A stretch of DNA of 10,510 nucleotides from Lachnoclostridium sp. UBA3262 (GTDB lineage: Bacteria > Bacillota > Clostridia > Lachnospirales > Lachnospiraceae): positions 1 to 10,510 of the forward strand of contig DEUM01000023.1 of NCBI GenBank assembly GCA_002362575.1, given 5' to 3'. Shown here in pieces: positions 1-6,645 of this stretch; positions within the stretch are counted from its first letter, which is position 1, and each line of letters opens with the position of its first letter. Made by a program: the position numbers and the translations under genes. A model generated the notes under the pieces. It had not been told where the DNA came from, searched no databases, and worked only from the letters and a program-made list of their open reading frames with translations.

Positions 1-228
1 CACTGGTTTTCCCTGTGACTGAGCATCTGCGATTGCACTCTGATAAGCACTGTAAACAGTGTCTACCGTCTGCTGGTCCTTGCCTACTCTTGACTTCTCC
101 ATGTAAGGGATTACAGCTAATGCAATAATACCAATCAGGATTGCCATGATTGCGATAACGATGATTAACTCAACAAGAGAAAAACCTTCGCGCTCGCCAC
201 TTAAATACTTCTGCAGTTTCTTTTTCAT
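1..228 (-). CDS. pilA: Type IV prepilin (major or minor pilin), partial: C-terminus beyond the left edge
   Basis: The N-terminal 76 residues of a type IV prepilin are visible; the frame is open to the left edge. A short basic leader (starting MKKKLQKYL) ends in Gly15, followed by the class III cleavage motif FSLVEL with the conserved Glu at mature position 5. A hydrophobic helix of about 20 residues follows, then a polar amphipathic stretch rich in Gln, Ser and Asp. In the family, a PilD-type peptidase cuts after the Gly and N-methylates the Phe, and the helix packs into the fibre core. Two in-frame ATGs lie at 234 and 228; the AAGGAG at 238-243 is only 3 nt from the first and 9 nt from the second, so I take 228. 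It lies downstream of pilB-pilT-pilC but has its own promoter, as expected for an abundant structural subunit. A minor pilin or pseudopilin cannot be excluded without the C-terminus. Confidence 0.93.
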   Translation of the reverse strand, partial: MKKKLQKYLSGEREGFSLVELIIVIAIMAILIGIIALAVIPYMEKSRVGKDQQTVDTVYSAYQSAIADAQSQGKPV

Positions 229-237
229 ACTCATACT

Positions 238-243
238 CTCCTT
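238..243 (-). promoter_or_regulatory. Ribosome binding site of the prepilin gene
   Basis: AAGGAG on the minus strand. Its spacing (3 nt to the first ATG, 9 nt to the second) favours the second ATG, at 228, as the start. Confidence 0.7.
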
Positions 244-257
244 TTTTTAGATATTTT

Positions 258-275
258 TGTTTCATTGCCGAAACA
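258..275 (-). other. Small hairpin in the prepilin 5' leader
   Basis: TGTTTC and GAAACA form a 6-bp stem with a 6-nt loop in the roughly 80-nt leader between the predicted start of transcription and the pilin ribosome binding site. No U run follows, so it is not a terminator. It could be a leader-stabilising hairpin; it is short enough to be chance. Confidence 0.3.
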
Positions 276-314
276 TCGTCTGTCCTGTTACTACAGATAC
301 AAACAATTTATTAT

Positions 315-343
315 ATTATACTTGATTTATCGGCATTTTTCAA
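315..343 (-). promoter_or_regulatory. SigmaA-type promoter for the prepilin gene
   Basis: On the minus strand TTGAAA (338-343) and TATAAT (315-320) are separated by exactly 17 nt, inside the AT-rich 169-bp gap between pilC and the prepilin gene. The predicted start of transcription is near 308, giving a leader of about 80 nt. The near-consensus sequence fits strong, separate expression of the pilin relative to the assembly proteins. No convincing terminator separates pilC from it, so readthrough from pilC may add to expression. Confidence 0.8.
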
Positions 344-397
344 GAAAATATTAAAAATTTTACAAATATTTTGTGTATTTTTTATATCCTTATAAAA

Positions 398-1615
398 TTA
401 CGCATTACCTGCACTATTGTAAATTCCCAGCATTGGCATCATAATTGAGCCGACAACTGTACCGACAATTAAGGCTAATAAGATGATAATAATTGGTTCC
501 ATTATCGTTGTCAATGCCCTTGTAGCATCCTCCACCTCAGCCTCATAATACTCAGCAATCTTATCAAGCATATCCTCTGTTGTACCAGTCTCCTCACCGA
601 TTTTTACCATATGATGTACCATCGGCGGGAACACGCCGGACGCAGCCAGTGGCTCAGACATCGGAATACCCTGCATGACTTCCTCACGGCACCCCTTTAC
701 CGCCTGACGTATCACACGGTTTGTAATAACTCCTGATACGATATCCAGTGCCTCTACAAGCGGAACACCCGACACAATCAGCGTTGACATTGTAATAGAA
801 AACTTCGCCGCCGCATTTTTTACAGAAAAATCTTTTACCATCGGCAGCTTCAGCGCCATTACACTCGTAAACTTCTTCCCCGGCTCTGTTCCTTTTGCTA
901 TCATAAGAAGAATAATAAAGGCAACCAGTCCTAGTACTATAGGTATGATATTACTTGCCATAAAATCACTACAGTTAATGACAATCTGCGTTATCATCGG
1001 CAGTTCCTCGCCCATGTCATCAAATGCCTGCTGGAAGTTCGGAATTACATAAACCATCAATATAATAACGACAATGACAGCAACAAGCAGTACCATAACC
1101 GGATAAATCATTGCTGAACGCACCATAGAAGTGAGCTTCATATCCTTGTCAAACTGCTTACAGACACGGTCGAATGCGACCTCCAAATTACCGGTTGCCT
1201 CACCCGCCGCCACCATATGAATCAAAAGTTCCGGAAAAATCTTTCCCTCCATCTCCATTGCGCTGGCTAAACTGTCTCCCTTTTCTACACTAATCTGTAC
1301 ATTATAAAGCGCTTTCCGCAGATGTTTGTTATCAGTCTGATCCTGAATCATCCTCAGTCCGTCAATAACGGTTACACCCGCAGTTAATATACTGTAAAAC
1401 TGTTTACAGAAAATAGTTATATCCTTTTTCTTTACCGGGTTTCCAATCTGAATATTCCAGCTCGCGTCGTCAAGTGATTTTGTTTCCTTTATCTCTAATA
1501 CAACACTGCCGTCCCCCTTCAGTTTAGCAATTGCAGAATCCTCCGAGGAAGATTCCAATGTACCACGTCTTTCCTTGCCATATTTATCTGTAACAAGATA
1601 TTTGTACTTTGCCAC
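398..1615 (-). CDS. pilC: Type IV pilus inner-membrane platform protein PilC (GspF family)
   Basis: Polytopic platform protein that links the cytoplasmic PilB/PilT motors to the growing pilin fibre. The 405 residues are the usual length. After an N-terminal cytoplasmic region there are two tandem GspF domains, roughly residues 68-190 and 271-393; each has the family's GE-x-TG signature (GEATGNLE at 138-145 and GEETGTTE at 340-347). Three hydrophobic segments lie near 169-192, 223-240 and 370-396. The start is a GTG at 1615-1613, supported by GGGGAG at 1622-1627 with about 6 nt spacing and by the typical opening MAKYKY. The gene begins 16 bp after the pilT stop, so it is surely in the same operon. 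The GspF family also serves type II secretion, but the adjacent PilT points to pili. Confidence 0.96.
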   Translation of the reverse strand: MAKYKYLVTDKYGKERRGTLESSSEDSAIAKLKGDGSVVLEIKETKSLDDASWNIQIGNPVKKKDITIFCKQFYSILTAGVTVIDGLRMIQDQTDNKHLRKALYNVQISVEKGDSLASAMEMEGKIFPELLIHMVAAGEATGNLEVAFDRVCKQFDKDMKLTSMVRSAMIYPVMVLLVAVIVVIILMVYVIPNFQQAFDDMGEELPMITQIVINCSDFMASNIIPIVLGLVAFIILLMIAKGTEPGKKFTSVMALKLPMVKDFSVKNAAAKFSITMSTLIVSGVPLVEALDIVSGVITNRVIRQAVKGCREEVMQGIPMSEPLAASGVFPPMVHHMVKIGEETGTTEDMLDKIAEYYEAEVEDATRALTTIMEPIIIILLALIVGTVVGSIMMPMLGIYNSAGNA

Positions 1616-1631
1616 CTGCGTCTCCCCTTTC

Positions 1632-2684
1632 TTATAGTAGTCGTCTGCTTAGATTTGCTTTATCCTGTGCAAAAACAATCGCTTCTTCTTTTGTTATTTT
1701 CATACTCTGATATAACTCAAACAGAGCATCATCCATCGTTATCATTCCGCTCTGCCTGCTCGTCTGTATAATTGAAGGAATCTGATGCGGCTTTGCCTCA
1801 CGAATCAGATTTCGCACTGCACTATTCGCATACATAATTTCAAATGCCGCAACCCGCCCGCTCCGGTCCGCGGTAGGAAGTAGCTGCTGGGAAATAATGG
1901 CCTCTAACAGTGTCGCAAGCTGAAGCCGTATCTGCGCCTGCTGGTGTGTCGGGAACACATCTATGATACGCTCTATCGTAGGCACAGCACCGATTGTATG
2001 TAAGGTGGAAAACACCAAATGTCCGGTTTCCGCCGCTGTCACTGCTGTCGCAATCGTATCCAGATCCCTCATCTCCCCGACGAGAATAATATCCGGATCC
2101 TCTCGCAGGGCAGCGCGAAGCGCTCCGGCATAAGACTGTGTATCAATACCAATTTCCCTCTGGTTGACTACCGCCTTGCTGTGACTGTGAAGATACTCAA
2201 TTGGGTCCTCCAGCGTAATAATATGTTTATTATAATTCTGATTGATCACATTAATAAGCGATGCCAGCGTCGTGGATTTACCGCTTCCGGTGGGACCTGT
2301 AACCAAAACCAGCCCTCTTTTTTTCGTTGTCAGATTGATAACTGACTCCGGCAGTCCCAGACTTTGCGGCGATGGTATCTCCGTATTGACAAGACGGATA
2401 ACGAAGGACATTGTTCCCCTCTGCTTAAAAATATTAACGCGGTAACGCCCCACACCTTTAATTGCATAGGAGAAATCGACCTCGCCTTCCTTATTAAACT
2501 TTTCCACAAGCCTTCCCGGTATCATCTGTTCTACAAGCGCCTTAGAATCTGCGGGAAGAATTTTACCCTCCATCAAGTCACAAAGTTCCCCGTTAATCCG
2601 GCATTTTGGTGGTATGCCGACGGTAACATGCACATCCGAAGCCCCTACCTTTCCCGCCTTCGTCAGTAAATCATTAATTGTCAT
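1632..2684 (-). CDS. pilT: Type IV pilus retraction ATPase PilT
   Basis: Hexameric cytoplasmic AAA+-like ATPase of the secretion superfamily that depolymerises pilin and so powers retraction and twitching. With the chosen start it is 350 aa, normal for PilT. Visible motifs are Walker A GPTGSGKST (130-138), the Asp box ITLEDPIE (156-163), Walker B DPDIILVGEMRD (196-207), the His box GHLVFSTLHT (221-230), and AVRNLIRE (289-296), which matches the PilT-specific AIRNLIRE element needed for retraction. It lacks the zinc-binding cysteines and long N-terminal domain of PilB. The frame is open to a GTG at 2705, but the AGGAG at 2693-2697 lies inside that extension, 8 nt before the ATG at 2684, so the shorter start is preferred. 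It sits 38 bp after pilB and 16 bp before pilC. Confidence 0.96.
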   Translation of the reverse strand: MTINDLLTKAGKVGASDVHVTVGIPPKCRINGELCDLMEGKILPADSKALVEQMIPGRLVEKFNKEGEVDFSYAIKGVGRYRVNIFKQRGTMSFVIRLVNTEIPSPQSLGLPESVINLTTKKRGLVLVTGPTGSGKSTTLASLINVINQNYNKHIITLEDPIEYLHSHSKAVVNQREIGIDTQSYAGALRAALREDPDIILVGEMRDLDTIATAVTAAETGHLVFSTLHTIGAVPTIERIIDVFPTHQQAQIRLQLATLLEAIISQQLLPTADRSGRVAAFEIMYANSAVRNLIREAKPHQIPSIIQTSRQSGMITMDDALFELYQSMKITKEEAIVFAQDKANLSRRLL

Positions 2685-2692
2685 ATATCCCT

Positions 2693-2697
2693 CTCCT
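2693..2697 (-). promoter_or_regulatory. Ribosome binding site that fixes the pilT start
   Basis: AGGAG on the minus strand, 8 nt from the ATG at 2684 and downstream of the alternative GTG at 2705. It rules out the 7-residue extension. Confidence 0.8.
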
Positions 2698-2722
2698 CTA
2701 ACCACATACTGTTGTCACTTCT

Positions 2723-4426
2723 TTACTCGGTCGCAATTCTCTCCACCTCAGTAATGGAGGTAACTCCGCTTAACACTAGCTTGGCAGCACCTACACGAAG
2801 TGTCGTCATTCCCTCATCTAATGCGGTTTTTTGTATTTCTTCTGCCCCGCTTCCAGCAGAAATAACCTGCCGGATAGCCGGAGTGATTGGCATAATCTCA
2901 TATACACCGATTCGTCCTCTGTAACCAGTACCATTGCAGAACGCACATCCTGTTCCACCCGGCTCATATATCGTAGGCGTTGCATTTCCCCTCAGGCGCA
3001 GGCGCATTTTATCCATATCGGTCAGACGGTGCTCCTTTTTGCACTTCGGACAAAGCCGCCTTACCAATCGCTGTGCAATAATACCTACAGTGGAATCCGC
3101 TATCAGATATGGCTCTACTCCCATATCCTCCAGACGTGTAATCGTACTTGCCGCACTGTTTGTATGCAGGGTACTAACTACCAGATGTCCCGTAATCGCC
3201 GCCTTAACAGCGATAGAAGCAGTTTCCTCATCACGAATCTCACCAATCATAATGATATCCGGGTCCTGACGTAAAATGGATCGCAGTGCCGAAGCAAAAG
3301 TAAGGCCTGCCTTTTCATTTACCTGAACCTGATTGATACCATCCACATCCGCTTCCACCGGATCCTCAACCGTAACAATGTTTACTTCTCCCTCATTCAA
3401 TTCACTTAACACTGTATACAGGGTAGTAGATTTACCACTTCCGGTAGGACCTGTAACAAGAATAATGCCATGCGGGTTTCTTACCAGCTCATCAAAGCGG
3501 CGCAGCTCCTCCTCTGGAAATCCAAGTTCACTCTTATCTCTCGTCAACGCAGATTTCGAAGCGAGTCGCATAACAACCTTTTCCCCAAATACTGTCGGCA
3601 GACTTGATACACGGATATCATACTCCACGCGGTTAAATCTCTGCGTCATACGCCCATCCTGTGGAGCACGCTTCTCAGATATGTTCATTCCACTGATAAT
3701 CTTTACACGCGCTACAATCGCATTTAGCAACTCCTTCTCATAGCGCATCATTTCCTGCAGCACGCCGTCAATACGAAAACGGACACGGACACTGTCTTCT
3801 AATGCTTCAATGTGAATATCACTGGCACGCTCATTCACTGCCTGTTCGATAATCTTATTAACTAAAAGCACAATCGGCGCATTATCTAGTTCATCGTTTT
3901 CATCTGCCTGTTGCTTTTCCCTTGCTATCTGCTGTTCACGCCGTTCTTTTGAATAAGATTCCGCCATCTTAGCGGCCTGTTCATTTCCGTAATATCTTTC
4001 AATTGCAAAATGTACATCCGACGGCGTAGCCACCATTGGCTCTATCTGCATATTGGTCACGATAGACAAATCGTCAATCGCCAAAATATCAAGAGGATCC
4101 GCCATCGCCACCCGGAGAATATTCGGGTTGTCCGGATCCAACTCAAACGGCACTACATTGTGCCTGCGGACAATTCCCTCCGGTAGTAGCGTAATAATTT
4201 CCGGTGCCAGTCTTGCTTCCCTTATCTTTGCAATCGAAAAACCCATCTGCTGATGAAGCGCTTCACAAATTTCCTGTTCATCTGTAAATCGCATCTCAAT
4301 CAGAGTTTCTCCCAGACGCAGCCCCATTTCACGTTGCTTTTTCAATGCTTCCTGAAGCTGTTCCGAAGTAATGACGTTCGCATCAACCAGCAAGTCTCCC
4401 AATCTTTTCCTTTTTCTTCCAATCAT
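2723..4426 (-). CDS. pilB: Type IV pilus extension ATPase PilB (GspE family) with N-terminal MshEN domain
   Basis: Hexameric motor that drives pilin polymerisation at the PilC platform; 567 aa, typical for PilB/GspE. Residues 8-60 form the MshEN pattern: two 24-residue motifs beginning RLG (8 and 37) and ending in Gln (31 and 60), separated by 5 residues. The rest of the GspE N-domain runs to about 150, followed by a charged linker (150-180). The motor domain shows Walker A GPTGSGKST (326-334), Asp box VEDPVE (353-358), Walker B DPDIIMIGEIRD (388-399) and His box GHLVVSTLHT (413-422). Four cysteines (459, 462, 494, 497) form the zinc site typical of PilB/GspE and absent from PilT. The ATG at 4426 is preceded by AGGTGA (4433-4438), which overlaps the stop codon of the small upstream gene, suggesting translational coupling. 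Confidence 0.96.
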   Translation of the reverse strand: MIGRKRKRLGDLLVDANVITSEQLQEALKKQREMGLRLGETLIEMRFTDEQEICEALHQQMGFSIAKIREARLAPEIITLLPEGIVRRHNVVPFELDPDNPNILRVAMADPLDILAIDDLSIVTNMQIEPMVATPSDVHFAIERYYGNEQAAKMAESYSKERREQQIAREKQQADENDELDNAPIVLLVNKIIEQAVNERASDIHIEALEDSVRVRFRIDGVLQEMMRYEKELLNAIVARVKIISGMNISEKRAPQDGRMTQRFNRVEYDIRVSSLPTVFGEKVVMRLASKSALTRDKSELGFPEEELRRFDELVRNPHGIILVTGPTGSGKSTTLYTVLSELNEGEVNIVTVEDPVEADVDGINQVQVNEKAGLTFASALRSILRQDPDIIMIGEIRDEETASIAVKAAITGHLVVSTLHTNSAASTITRLEDMGVEPYLIADSTVGIIAQRLVRRLCPKCKKEHRLTDMDKMRLRLRGNATPTIYEPGGTGCAFCNGTGYRGRIGVYEIMPITPAIRQVISAGSGAEEIQKTALDEGMTTLRVGAAKLVLSGVTSITEVERIATE

Positions 4427-4436
4427 AGTGTTTCAC

Positions 4437-4592
4437 CTAGTTTTCAGACTCAGTTGCCTGTTCATTTGTCTTTTTGTTTTTGTATTTGCGCAATTTAATT
4501 CCGGCAGCTATCCCCGCGGCCGCCACCGCCGTAAACATCACCAGTCGGATTAAATAGTACCCAAATGCCTGTAAAACAGTTGCTCCTTCCAT
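4437..4592 (-). CDS. Small single-pass membrane protein at the head of the pilus operon (51 aa), unknown function
   Basis: An ATG at 4592 with a perfect AGGAGG (4601-4606) at 8 nt spacing opens a 51-codon frame ending in TAG at 4437. The product begins MEGATVLQAFGYYLIRL, continues as an Ala/Gly/Val-rich hydrophobic helix (about residues 12-32, with AVAAAGIAAG), and ends in a basic stretch (KLRKYKNKK) followed by an acidic, polar tail. This predicts one membrane helix with the charged tail in the cytoplasm by the positive-inside rule. The stop overlaps the pilB ribosome binding site and lies 10 bp before the pilB ATG, so it is almost certainly translated with pilB. I do not recognise the family. 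Its place suggests a small accessory subunit or regulator of the pilus machine, but that is inference. Confidence 0.8.
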   Translation of the reverse strand: MEGATVLQAFGYYLIRLVMFTAVAAAGIAAGIKLRKYKNKKTNEQATESEN

Positions 4593-4600
4593 CGCACATA

Positions 4601-4606
4601 CCTCCT
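4601..4606 (-). promoter_or_regulatory. Strong ribosome binding site of the 51-aa membrane protein
   Basis: AGGAGG on the minus strand, 8 nt before the ATG at 4592. This is the main evidence that the short frame is a translated gene rather than chance. Confidence 0.8.
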
Positions 4607-4627
4607 ATCTATATTCTTACCTTCTGT

Positions 4628-4655
4628 TGGCGAGTTCTGGAGAACTCGCCCAACC
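4628..4655 (-). repeat. Palindrome in repeat copy 1 (hairpin)
   Basis: On the minus strand GTTGGGCGAGTTC and GAACTCGCCAAC flank a 4-nt TCCA loop: a 12-bp stem with one bulged G. The downstream sequence is AGAAGGTA, with no U run, so it is not a standard intrinsic terminator. It could protect the 3' end of the his message or reduce readthrough into the pilus genes. Confidence 0.8.
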
Positions 4656-4678
4656 TTTCTTACAATCCTACCTTCTGT

Positions 4679-4706
4679 TGGCGAGTTCTGGAGAACTCGC
4701 CCAACC
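4679..4706 (-). repeat. Palindrome in repeat copy 2 (hairpin)
   Basis: Same 12-bp stem, bulge and loop as in copy 1, 51 bp closer to hisIE. Its upstream arm can alternatively pair with the matching arm at the very end of hisIE (4728-4740), which would cover the hisIE stop codon, so competing structures are possible. Confidence 0.8.
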
Positions 4707-4718
4707 TTTCCTGCAATC

Positions 4719-5966
4719 CTACCTTCTATTGGCGAGTTCTTTGGTCACATCCTCCCACGTCAGCCCGCACTCCGCCATCAATACCATCATATGATACAGA
4801 AAGTCCGCAATTTCATATTTTAATTCCTCAGCGTCCGGATTTTTTGCTGCTATAATAATCTCTGACGCTTCCTCGCCACATTTTTTCAGTATCTTATCAA
4901 TCCCTTTTGTAAACAGGTAATTCGTATAAGAACCCTCTTTCGGATTGTTTTTTCTTTCTATAATAGTCTTAAAGTCTTCTTCTAAAATAGTAAGAGGATT
5001 TGTATCATTGTAATCTTTTTTTGCCAATTCTTTGAAAAAACAACTGTATGCCCCTGTATGGCACGCCGCTCCAACCTGATGGACCTTCGCAAGAATCGTA
5101 TCATTGTCACAATCCAGCGTCAGTTCCTTTACATATTGAAAATGTCCAGAGGTTTCGCCCTTGCACCAAAGCTCCTGACGGCTTCTGCTAAAATAAGTCA
5201 TTTTCCCGGTGTCGCAGGTCGCATTGTAAGACTCCTCGTTCATATAGGCAAGCTGAAGCACCTGATTTGTCCGGTAATCCTGAACGATGCAGGGTACCAG
5301 CCCCTTATCGTCTGTCTTAAATTCTGAAAATGGCATGGACGCCTCAAACGTATTCATTTCAATGCCGGCATCCTTCATATTTCGTTTTACCTTAAACAAA
5401 TCTTTATTTTCATAGTAATTCGTTGACACGCCGATTACCCCCGGCAATTTCAGCAAATCTTCCAAATCATTGCGAAGCAGACTGTCACGGATGACAACCT
5501 CCTTTCCACAGGCAATAAGCTTTTTCTGTAATGGACCTCCTACATCCACATGCTTTAAAAGTAACGTATCTACAGGAAACGCAATTTTTTCAAACGGGAT
5601 TTCCTCATCTATCTCAACCAGTATCTTATCACTTCCAAAACGTCCAACCGCCTCTTTAATAACACTCACACTCGGACAAATTTCATATTTCATAACTACA
5701 CGGTCTGCACCCGTATAAAATGCCTTTTTTACATCTTCAAACCGTCCGGTATACATGCCTGCCATAAACGGAATATCAATTTTCTTGCCGACTTCTTTCA
5801 GCGTTTCAATAAACTCCTGACGCTCCTTCTCTATTTTTGAGTAATTATATAAAAACAATTCGTCCGCACCGGCAAAGCAGTATTCCTCTGCCAGTTTGAC
5901 AATATTTGCCGTATTTTCATTTTCACCGTTAATAAATGGAATAATTTTTTTTAAAGACACGTTCAT
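4719..5966 (-). CDS. hisIE: Bifunctional phosphoribosyl-AMP cyclohydrolase / phosphoribosyl-ATP pyrophosphatase with N-terminal HisF-like domain
   Basis: Catalyses steps 2 and 3 of histidine synthesis. Residues about 217-313 are the HisI cyclohydrolase: WCKGETSGH (267-275), the metal motif DCDND (285-289) and the cysteines in GAACHTGAYSCF (299-310). Residues about 325-412 are the HisE pyrophosphatase, with KKCGEEASE (361-369) and EIADFLYH (385-392). Residues 1 to about 210 are extra relative to the usual HisIE of about 200 aa; GADELFLYN (34-42), GADRVVMK (86-93) and LVEID (116-120) recall HisF/HisA barrel strands. The start is uncertain: the ATG at 5966 has AGGAG only 1 nt away but GAGG (5975-5978) at 8 nt, while the in-frame GTG at 5960 is 7 nt from AGGAG (5968-5972). 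It follows hisB by 24 bp. Its 3' end is repeated in the downstream tandem repeats. Confidence 0.95.
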   Translation of the reverse strand: MNVSLKKIIPFINGENENTANIVKLAEEYCFAGADELFLYNYSKIEKERQEFIETLKEVGKKIDIPFMAGMYTGRFEDVKKAFYTGADRVVMKYEICPSVSVIKEAVGRFGSDKILVEIDEEIPFEKIAFPVDTLLLKHVDVGGPLQKKLIACGKEVVIRDSLLRNDLEDLLKLPGVIGVSTNYYENKDLFKVKRNMKDAGIEMNTFEASMPFSEFKTDDKGLVPCIVQDYRTNQVLQLAYMNEESYNATCDTGKMTYFSRSRQELWCKGETSGHFQYVKELTLDCDNDTILAKVHQVGAACHTGAYSCFFKELAKKDYNDTNPLTILEEDFKTIIERKNNPKEGSYTNYLFTKGIDKILKKCGEEASEIIIAAKNPDAEELKYEIADFLYHMMVLMAECGLTWEDVTKELANRR

Positions 5967-5990
5967 TCTCCTATCCTCAATTGTAAGACA

Positions 5991-6578
5991 CTATAAAACA
6001 CCTTTTGTAGACAGCACGCCGTCAATCCGCTCGTCTATCCGGGTTGCCATGTCTAGTGACTTTGCTACCGCTTTAAACATTGCCTCGACAATATGGTGGG
6101 TATTTGCGCCTGCCAGCTGCCGTATATGTAAATTCATCCCCATGCCGCTTGCCAGCCCCATGAAAAACTCCTTTACCACTTCCGTTTCCATTGTCCCCAG
6201 ACGCTCCGCCTTCAAATCTGCATCAAATGCAAAATACGTCCGGCCTGACAAATCCAGTGACGCCAGTACAAGGGCATCATCCATCGGCAGAATAAAATAC
6301 CCGAACCGGGCAATTCCCTTCTTTTCACCAAGCGCCTTCATAAACGCTTGCCCAAGCACAATCCCTGTATCCTCCACCGTGTGGTGGGCATCCACATGAG
6401 TATCGCCATGAACCGATACGACCAAATCAAACAGACCGTGTCTGGCAAACCCCTCCAGCATGTGGTCAAAGAAGCCAATTCCGGTGTCAATATCGTATTC
6501 GCCGCTTCCGTCTAAATCCAGTTCTACCATAATTTCAGTTTCTTTTGTATTTCTCTCACACCTCGCAAGACGACTCAT
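5991..6578 (-). CDS. hisB: Imidazoleglycerol-phosphate dehydratase
   Basis: Monofunctional HisB: Mn-dependent dehydration of imidazole glycerol phosphate to imidazole acetol phosphate, step 7 of histidine synthesis, in the cytoplasm. The 195 residues are the normal length for the enzyme without the phosphatase domain found in enterobacteria. Family motifs are in order: GFFDHML (35-41), DAHHTVED (63-70) and THHIVEAMFKA (160-170), which supply the metal-binding His and Glu residues, and the C-terminal STKGVL (190-195). The ATG at 6578 has AAGGAG (6587-6592) at 8 nt. It is the first gene after the promoter at 6617-6645 and is followed 24 bp later by hisIE. Other his genes are not in the window, so the pathway is split or continues elsewhere. 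Confidence 0.97.
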   Translation of the reverse strand: MSRLARCERNTKETEIMVELDLDGSGEYDIDTGIGFFDHMLEGFARHGLFDLVVSVHGDTHVDAHHTVEDTGIVLGQAFMKALGEKKGIARFGYFILPMDDALVLASLDLSGRTYFAFDADLKAERLGTMETEVVKEFFMGLASGMGMNLHIRQLAGANTHHIVEAMFKAVAKSLDMATRIDERIDGVLSTKGVL

Positions 6579-6616
6579 GACAACTCCTCCTTATCCTCCC
6601 CTGCACGGTTATATTT

Positions 6617-6645
6617 ATTATACCTTTTCGCTCTTTAAAAAGCAA
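6617..6645 (-). promoter_or_regulatory. SigmaA-type promoter for hisB-hisIE
   Basis: On the minus strand TTGCTT (6640-6645) and TATAAT (6617-6622) have a 17-nt spacer in the 75-bp gap between trmD and hisB. Transcription should start near 6610, leaving a leader of about 32 nt, too short for a T-box or peptide attenuator. A 14-nt near-palindrome at 6630-6643 overlaps the spacer and the -35 box and could be an operator, though it is AT-rich. Confidence 0.7.

Larger units (their letters stand above)
4618..4740. repeat. 51-bp tandem repeat: two full copies and a partial third that is the 3' end of hisIE
   Basis: Full copies lie at 4618-4668 and 4669-4719, differing at 2 of 51 positions. The next 21 bases (4720-4740) repeat the start of the unit with one difference and are the last codons of hisIE. 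The period is 17 codons, so each unit, read on the minus strand, re-encodes the HisIE C-terminus ELANRR followed by a stop (TAG, TAG, then TAA). Each full unit also carries a palindrome. It fills most of the 126-bp gap between hisIE and the small membrane protein gene. Confidence 0.95.

Noticed and set aside
229..310. c-di-GMP riboswitch in the prepilin leader, as known before some clostridial pilin genes
   Set aside because: The leader is only about 80 nt and shows only one small hairpin; I see none of the conserved GEMM-type sequence blocks.
350..397. Terminator after pilC
   Set aside because: Only short A/T-only pairings (ACAAA with TTTGT) can form, too weak for a convincing Rho-independent terminator.
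2831..3274. Plus-strand 147-codon frame
   Set aside because: It lies wholly antisense to pilB, which has all its family motifs, and it shows no recognisable domain.
4628..4706. hisIE downstream hairpins as intrinsic terminators
   Set aside because: The stems are strong, but the minus-strand sequence after each is purine-rich (AGAAGGTA) with no U run.
4618..4740. Possible short CRISPR array
   Set aside because: There are only two full units plus a partial one, repeated head to tail with no variable spacers, and the partial copy is coding sequence of hisIE.
4565..4855. Plus-strand 96-codon frame with an internally repeated peptide
   Set aside because: It is the antisense reading of the 51-bp repeats and the hisIE 3' end. 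No ribosome binding site precedes it, and the peptide repetition is explained by the DNA repeat.
6579..6616. T-box or leader-peptide attenuator controlling the his genes
   Set aside because: The predicted leader is about 32 nt, too short for either, and no T-box sequence or His-rich frame is present.
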